A DNA stretch of 64,000 nt from Wuchereria bancrofti. Lineage: Eukaryota; Nematoda; Chromadorea; Rhabditida; Onchocercidae. Location: the NCBI GenBank assembly GCA_005281725.1, contig SSBO01000012.1, positions 12,485,153 to 12,549,152 on the forward strand, written 5' to 3'. Within the stretch, counting starts at the first letter, position 1, and each line of letters opens with the position of its first letter. Made by a program: the position numbers and the translations under genes. Positions 57,368 through 64,000 of this stretch are shown piece after piece. The notes beneath the pieces were generated by a model. The model saw only the letters and a list, made by a program, of their open reading frames with translations. It was not told the origin of the DNA and made no database searches.

Positions 57368-57846
57368 TTAATATATTAATGAACAAAAAATAATCAAAAA
57401 CAACAATCGCAACAAAACAAGACACTGCGTATACCCTAATCTTTCGCGAAACCGGAACTCTTTCGCGAAAATATGATTTTCGAAAATGGACAAAGGCTGT
57501 GACGGAAAAATTTTATCGCAAGAGACTAGAGAGAAACAACAGTTATACAGTTCAAGTTTGTTGCAATTTGAAGAATTAACGACTTCACAAAGAAACAAAC
57601 AAATCCTAAATGAAAAAAAAAAAAAAAAACAGTTAAATGGAAATAACTAATACCAAAAGAAGAATTAGCAAAAAAAAAAAATCCAAAACAGCTAGCGATA
57701 AGTAGATTAGGTCGCCTGCATAAAGTGGCGTACTCCAATGCTGGAGCGAGGCGCAGGTCGGAAGTTGAGGAGATGGTTGTTCACTTGAATGCATGCAATA
57801 TTTGTTCGCTGTCAGCACGGGTAGAATTTGCATTATTACAGTGCAC
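57368..57846 (-). CDS. Candidate Cys-rich exon pair, unknown
   Basis: Exon 57846-57785 follows a good acceptor (CTTTCTTTTAG) and reads VHCNNANSTRADSEQILHAF before the donor AA|GTGAAC in phase 2. It joins in phase to 57605-57368, which reads KICLFLCEVVNSSNCNKLEL, then several more cysteines, and stops at TAA after a hydrophobic end. The phase match and composition suggest coding, but the end is weak and no family is recognised. It may belong with the cluster at 57984-58509. Confidence 0.27.
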
Positions 57847-57983
57847 CTAAAAGAAAGGTAGATTGACCAGGTGAGAAGTAAATTCAAAGCTTAAGGCAGT
57901 AACATCTTGTATTTGACATTACTTGAAAAACTTTGCTTTTAACATACTAGGAATGCTCAGCTCAGCTTCTTCGTTTCTACCCA

Positions 57984-58565
<582 letters not shown>

Positions 58566-58621
58566 TCATCTTAACATCCACAATTATGAATTAAAAGAAA
58601 AATATTAGACGAATATTTTTG

Positions 58622-58745
58622 AATCATAGATAATATTTATATGTAATCATAGATAATATTTTGAATCATAGATAATATTTATATGTAGTCATAGATAATA
58701 TTTTGAATTACAGATAATATTTTTATTTTAACAGATAATTTTTAT
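58622..58745. repeat. Tandem repeat of TCATAGATAATATTT
   Basis: Six copies of this core, the last three degenerate, are spaced about 18-24 bp apart in alternating spacers. Seen directly. Confidence 0.8.
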
Positions 58746-59291
58746 GTTTTACTCAATTAAATTACATATATTTCATTATTGTTCACATTTTCAATTCCAC
58801 TTTTTCATGCCTTTTCCTTTTGTATTTTTTATGCTTCTTTGATTCACTTTACCTGCACATATTTTACACATTTCATCTTCCTTTCTAACTTATGTCGTAT
58901 TTTGATATTTATATGTATTCCATCAATAATCTTGGTTTGGATAATTCTGTTAATAATTTTATTTGGCTTTACCCTGCTTTTTGTAAAGACTTCTATTTCT
59001 TGGATAGAATGCAATAATTGTATTTGTAATTGTATAATTGTAATAATTGTATTTCAAAAAAATTTTGCCTTTGACTTTGGGTTTTCATACTGGTGTATCG
59101 TGTGGTTTACTGGGCGTTGAATTGATGATAAAAGAATATTTGTGCCCTATTACCTGATAAGCGTCGATGAACATTCGTATCATAGGAATGCTGGTAGTGA
59201 AAACTTTTTCCTTCCAAATTTCACTTCTTGTCTTGTTATTTGTTAAATTTGAATGTTAATGACTAGCTAGTGTGAAAGAAGTTAATTCGAA

Positions 59292-59378
59292 ATGGCATGT
59301 GCTATTGTTTGCTTTCTTTATGCTGTCGATCCATCCGGTATTGGTAATTTGCGACGAAATGCAAATACACAGATAAGG
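59292..59378 (+). other. Possible small + strand exon
   Basis: ATG at 59292 opens a 29-codon frame (MACAIVCFLYAVDPSGIGNL) up to AG|GTAGTC. Composition is better than the surroundings, but no downstream exon in the right phase was found, and the minus strand is open here too. Confidence 0.2.
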
Positions 59379-60013
59379 TAGTCACAGGTTCATACGTGCA
59401 TGACTACAAGTAACAGTGATTCATTCATTTTTTGGAAGCTGTACAATCCCAGCTGAGTTTTGCGACACAGATATTATTGAAGTCATTGCTATAGAGAATT
59501 TTTCATAAACTTTGAATTGCATTCAAAAACATCAAGTGCTTCCATACCTTTTGAAACAATGGATTTTCGATATCTGTTCTGGTCTTGGATTTACAAATTA
59601 AGGTCCATCGTAACAGACAAAACAATGATCCTTAGAAAATGTATCTCAACTAACTGCTCAAAAATTTTCTTTTCTTACCAAACTTTTATGATTCCCTTTT
59701 CAAATAATGAAAAATCAAGACTGCTTGTTGTATCAGGATAATGCTTTGGCTTCATGTTCATTATTCAAAACTAAAGTATACATAATTTTCTGGAAAATCA
59801 AATTCAAAAAAACAAATTCATTCCTGTAGTTCACACCCTAATAGGTTATTCTGCCAAGTTTTCAATATCTTTTACATTCACTATCTCATCTGTATATTTA
59901 TCTTCAAGATCAGCAATGCAACTGATTGCATATATGGACTTTTACCAAGAATTTGATTTTGTTGTTTAACTTCCTTATCACTAAGTAGAACAGGTATAGT
60001 TGCTGAGTTATTC

Positions 60014-60901
60014 TCAGTGCAATGCAAATATCTTCCAGAAATGTTTAGTCAAAACTTCACTCAAAAAAAAAAAGGAAAATTGCTTTGTATACTCCTGTAC
60101 AGCTTTTTTTCCATTTTCTACTTTTTTTTTTACGGATTTCTCCACCTTGCTTTGTTTTAACTGTTTGCTAACACCCTGAAACGTTATTAGCACAGAAAAC
60201 TTTTTCTCTTCAACACATGAAATGAAGCACGTTTGCAAACGGTTTGTAACTGGTTTGCATGTGGTTTGTAGATGGTTTGTACGTGGTTTGCAATTGGTTT
60301 GTAATTAATTTGTAATTTGCAATAAATGGGCTATAATTGGGATTTTTTTGATTCCGGTACTACTTCGTAACTAAAAGAAATTTAAATCAATTTAAATTAA
60401 TTTAGCGAGAAATGTTCATGTATATACAATTTTAATGTCACACAAAAGTGACACACACGAAGTATTTTCAAATTAAACTAAGAAGAGCTCATTTCACCTT
60501 TAAAAACATGTTGGAAATGCATAAATCATGTCACTTCTTTGACATTTTATAGCTTTTATCTGCATCTTTTGATTATCAAAACAGAAGAATTATGATCATA
60601 TTCAATGAAAAGCAATAAAGCAAAATGTTGAATTTTTTAGTTTTATTAATTATTATAAAAAACTAATTTTTTAGCTTTATAAATATTGTAAAATAAATGT
60701 ATATATAAATGTACCCAAGCCTTGCATTTTGAAGAGAATAGCAAGAACCATTCTCTTTTTCTCTATTCTGAACAGACCCATCTACATTCATAGTAGTCTT
60801 ACTCTCTGTACTCTGTTTTGATATTCATAAATATCCCAGGTAGTAGTATTAGTGGTGCTGGTAGCAGGTGTTGGTGGCAGTGTTTGTCGTGCAACATTAG
60901 T
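60014..60901 (-). CDS. Candidate two-exon 3' end of a gene with Thr-rich and Lys-rich segments
   Basis: Exon 60901-60803 (33 codons) reads ARQTLPPTPATSTTNTTTW, then DIYEYQNRVQR before AGA|GTAAGA. It joins in phase 0 to 60175-60014 after GTTTCAG, reading GVSKQLKQSKVEKSVKKKVE and ending ...FWKIFALH with TGA. A Thr/Pro linker followed by a basic helical tail resembles the stalk and cytoplasmic end of surface proteins, but no membrane segment is visible. It lies just downstream of the esterase gene on the same strand and could be a separate gene or a remnant of it. Confidence 0.38.
60230..60320. repeat. 11-bp minisatellite (GGTTTGTANNT)
   Basis: About seven head-to-tail 11-bp units beginning GGTTTG, varying mostly in the last three or four bases. 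Seen directly. Confidence 0.9.
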
Positions 60902-61012
60902 CTATTGTTGAAAACTTGCATGTCGTTTTCCTAATGTAAGATGGCTTGAATTACTTAAATTTTTAAAATTTGAACCATTTTGAAATAAACAATCATTTTC
61001 AATTTGTAGTTA

Positions 61013-61505
61013 TGGAAGGTTTCAAATGGTTACCAGTGGTGCGAAAACCTGCTTGTTATCTCAGTATTGGTACCGATGCTTTCCAGATGAAAGAAAAATA
61101 TTACTATCATCAAACAAACTTTTGGCAGAATTTTTGAAATAAGAATGCAATCAAATTGAAAGTGAAGCATGCAGAACACAAATAAAATTTTCACTTAATA
61201 TTTAAATATACGGTAAATTTTCTAATCATTTTAGTGAAATCATAGATAAATTGAAAAACATATTATGTTAATAAAGAAAGTTATGTTAAAAATAGAGTTT
61301 ATTACCGTATATTTAAATATTAAGTGAAAATTTTATTTGTATTCTGCATGCTTCACTTTCAATTTGATTGCATTCTCATTTCAAAAATTCTGCCAAAACT
61401 TTGTTTGATGATAGTAATATTCTTCTTTCATCTGGAAAGCATCGGTACCAATACTGAGATAACAAGTAGGTTTTCGCACCACTGGTAACCATTTGAAACC
61501 TTCCA
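61013..61505. repeat. Large palindrome: inverted duplication of an esterase terminal exon and 3' UTR
   Basis: Left arm 61013-61216 and right arm 61302-61505 are each 204 bp and are reverse complements with five mismatches (about 97.5% identity). The spacer is 85 bp (61217-61301). The right arm contains most of the esterase terminal exon (61381-61505) and about 80 bp of its 3' flank, with AATAAA (minus, 61337-61332). The left arm carries the same on + strand, with AATAAA at 61181-61186. Three of the five changes alter the encoded residue, so the copy is probably not under protein selection. Confidence 0.97.
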
Positions 61506-63184
61506 ATGTTGACATATTATTTGCACCATTAGGATTTCTTAACATCAAGATAGTTTTTTATTTTCTTTTTGATTTGGAAAAAGGTGAAATAAAAAATTGG
61601 ATTTCTTCTTCTGATTAAATGTATTAAATAATTAACTTAAAATAACACTAATACAATTATATTGAAGGATGGCCATTTGCTTAAATTATCACTTATCCAG
61701 CTGCGGAAGTAATTAAAATTTTATAATATGTGAGGTCAGATCAACAACTGATAATTTTCCTGCATTATCACTAATGGTGCCATGTTCAAAATAGCATCCA
61801 AAGAATTAAGTAAATCTTTGAAAAGCGGAAAAAATGAGAGTTATCATGAAATTTTTGTATTGCAATAAAATGAAGCGAACCCGAATTTGGAGAAGTTTGT
61901 CCATAATTTTGATGTCACATTTCTTACATATTCATCGGTTTTCGTACACTTAAATGGTATTGGAAATATATTTGCGCCAAAGATATAATTTAATTCTGTA
62001 CAATGTGTTGCACCTAAATGGATAAAAAATTCAAATTGAATGAAACTGTGAGAGGAAACTGGGAAATTATTTCTCTAATATGAGAAATATACTTTACTCT
62101 GATAAATATACTCTAATATTTTTACTCTGATAAATATAATAAAATTGATTTTAAAACTTAAATCCAAAGTGAACTGATGGTGTTTCTATACTTATTTACA
62201 TTATCTGATAGTTGTTTTCAAATAATGCTATTTGTTTAATTACCTAATTGTCAATTAATAAATGAATCAATGCTGCACAGTAACTTTTTTATGTCTCGCA
62301 CACTTATCAAAGTTAACAAAATTTAAGAAAAAAGAGGAAAAAAGTCTGACCTATCTTACGTTTAAATGGTAATATAAATAAAATTATGCCGTAACTTTTA
62401 AAACTGAAATAATAAAATGAATATAGGTAAGCTGTGTATTATTTTATTTACCTGACCTTGCATGTGCACTTTTAATTAACCAATTTTTTTGTGTGCAATT
62501 TCGCAAAGCTCAAACTACTAGAAAATACTTTATTAAAATGGCATATATCTGAAATAAACAATTATTTTTAACTTGTTATTACATTTCCTATGTTTTAACA
62601 TAAATTATCTTTTATTATTAATGTGACACATTTCTAATGCATTTTTAATTTATATATATTTTCATTGCAATGATTGAAAATTTTGCTGCATATTTAAACA
62701 TTAATTAATTTTTATTATAAATATATTATAATGCAGTTTGTTTATTTATTTAATTGTCAACTGCGCCTACCACTACTAAAAGGTACTATTTTCAACGCTA
62801 ATGAAATCTTTTCGTTCAATAAGAATTAGCGTTGCACTTATCTTGTGCACTTGTCAAAGTTACAAAATTTAGGAAAATGGTACTGTAAATGAAAGTATGT
62901 TGTAACTTTTCGGATTGAAATAATCAAATGAATAAAGGTAAACTGTGTGACCCAATGTCATCATTTTCTCGGCATATTCGGCGGTGACATTAGTTACAAA
63001 TAAGTTGCTAGAAAGCTGAAATATTATTTTACAATTATTTGTCAATTTTACTAACACTCTTAATTTTTGTCGATTTTTTCAGGTAAAACTTATGAATGAC
63101 TACTGTTAACTCTGAATAGAAAGGAACATATTACAGCTTACCAAATAATTTATTGTAAAAATAAAATTCACTCTTAAAAATTTC
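61381..63184 (-). CDS. Cholinesterase/carboxylesterase-type (COesterase family) gene, C-terminal exons; possibly decaying
   Basis: Exons in coding order: 63184-63142 (KFLRVNFIFTINYL), 63015-62952 or longer (FVTNVTAEYAEKMMTLGHTV, then YLYSFDYFNP), a partial second copy at 62431-62360, 62013-61881 (ATHCTELNYIFGANIFPIP ... LWTNFSKFG) and 61537-61381 (NPNGANNMSTLEG, FKWLP, CYLSIGTD, FWQNF, TGA). Family knowledge: YLYSFDY..P, a catalytic His in (G/A)THCTEL.Y.FG, W.NF.K.G(N/D)PNG and the final FWN are the C-terminal hallmarks of esterase/cholinesterase folds. The junctions KFG|NPNG and K|R-ATHC are in perfect phase. The nucleophile-elbow half lies outside the window. The exon at 63015 has lost its normal donor (see findings), so this may be a pseudogene or use an altered exon join. 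Confidence 0.8.
62300..62950. repeat. Diverged tandem duplication of an esterase exon part and its intron
   Basis: 62300-62437 and 62848-62948 align along their length (both have ...CAAAGTT..AAAATTTA, a gap, ...GTAACTTTT...GAAATAAT...GGTAA(A/G)CTGTGT). The offset is 547 bp at one end and 511 bp at the other, so the 62.9-kb copy lacks about 36 bp. The lost piece contains the donor C|GTAAGA still present at 62360/62359. Confidence 0.75.
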
Positions 63185-64000
63185 CTGTAAAAAGAAAAGA
63201 ACATAAATATAACAAAAATTAATTATTTTACTTAATTTAACCAGCTAAATAATTAGTTTTATCATTAAGTATTTAGTACGAACTATCATCTTATCAAGAA
63301 ATCAAACAAAAAAAAATTTTTTAAAAGGTTGAAAAAATACTTTGTGCATGTTTTAGGCAGAAGGAAAAGAAATAATCAGTGAAAATTTTCCGAACATTTT
63401 TTATGTAGTATTTCTTGTTGATAATCAAAATTTCCTTAATTACGGAAAAAGTTTTAAACCTAAAAACATAATGTGCTGTAAAATTATGCTACCAATACCA
63501 AAATGTTACTGGATCAGGCGGTTTCTTTCCCGAGAGGGAATGAAACAATCTCCCAAAAAATAATTAAGCAAATGCACCACTGATATGATTTGAAAAAAAA
63601 AAACGATAAATGGAATTGGTCAAAAATGTTTCGGGAAATGTTATATCAACAAATGGACATTGTCCATAATGAGCAGATTGTTAATAGTGCAAAGAAGGGA
63701 AATTATACATTAATCAATTAATATCAATTTGTTTCTGTAGTATTTTTCGAACAGCATTCTTAGCGTGTATTTCGCTTGAAAAATGGGTAAGCGAGGGAGA
63801 TCAGAATGAAGGGAACGAGCGGAAAGTGTTGAAGGAAAAACACTCATTCACCTTCTTTCCGACTTTTTTCGGCTTTTTCTTTTATAAAAAAATTTATAGA
63901 ACGAATAATGCTTTGGGATTTAATCATTTTAGTACAAATACATTTGTCCTCCTATTCAAAAATGATAATTTATTAACAAATTTAATCGTATTCAATTCAT
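63185..64000. other. Right edge of window; upstream part of the esterase locus
   Basis: No further esterase exon could be fixed. A minus-strand open stretch near 63490-63550 reads SGKKPPDPVTFW, but its splice sites are unclear. A GC-richer patch is at 63780-63880. Confidence 0.3.

Noticed and set aside
59517..59741. 74-codon + strand frame
   Set aside because: No recognisable motif, no splice partners and composition close to background.
61013..61139. The left palindrome arm as a real + strand gene (starting MEGFKWLPVV)
   Set aside because: It is the inverted copy of the esterase terminal exon; three of the five differences change residues and no upstream exons exist on + strand.
63500..63560. 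Minus-strand stretch SGKKPPDPVTFW as a further esterase exon
   Set aside because: Loosely similar to esterase sequence but no matching acceptor, donor or phase; left unassigned.

Overview
This window looks like nuclear DNA from a nematode, most likely a filarial worm. It is very A+T-rich by eye (roughly three quarters), its introns are AT-rich and end in TTTTCAG-like acceptors, and the recognisable genes are animal genes split into many small exons. I saw no bacterial-style operons, tRNA genes, CRISPR arrays or viral genes. The species is an inference; the animal and nematode character is well supported. Gene models were built by hand by joining open frames across GT..AG introns with matching phase.

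Region by region. 1-452 (+) is the 3' end of 6-phosphofructokinase. 3138-6875 (+) is a complete 10-exon phosphoglycerate kinase of 415 aa. Two glycolytic genes therefore sit head to tail, 2.7 kb apart. 9572-14401 (+) is a ZC2HC1-type double zinc-finger protein. 17366-24034 (+) is a complete 17-exon extracellular heparan sulfate 6-O-endosulfatase (sul-1/SULF), 770 aa, with all key active-site motifs. Tail to tail with it, 25719-35525 (-) is cyclase-associated protein (CAP, cas-1), 12 exons and 495 aa. CAP has a huge alternative 5' exon (30741-32664, 641 codons) spliced in the same phase onto the CAP core. A small unrecognised gene (33511-34393, -) is nested in the CAP 5' intron, and another candidate N-terminal exon lies at 39254-39595.

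From about 36 to 57 kb the DNA is very AT-rich and low in genes. I could thread only a weakly supported + strand gene with tiny exons and long introns (37317-50031), some minus-strand fragments, a trinucleotide array and several degenerate repeats. From 57 to 64 kb, small minus-strand exon clusters lead to the 3' end of a cholinesterase/carboxylesterase-type gene (61381-63184, -), whose 5' part lies beyond the window.

The most unusual structure is in that esterase gene. Its last exon plus 3' UTR is duplicated in inverted orientation as a 204/204 bp, ~97.5% identical palindrome with an 85-bp spacer (61013-61505). One of its internal exons is also partly duplicated in tandem, and the two copies carry complementary defects. 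The other strong candidate for something undescribed is the long alternative N-terminus of CAP.
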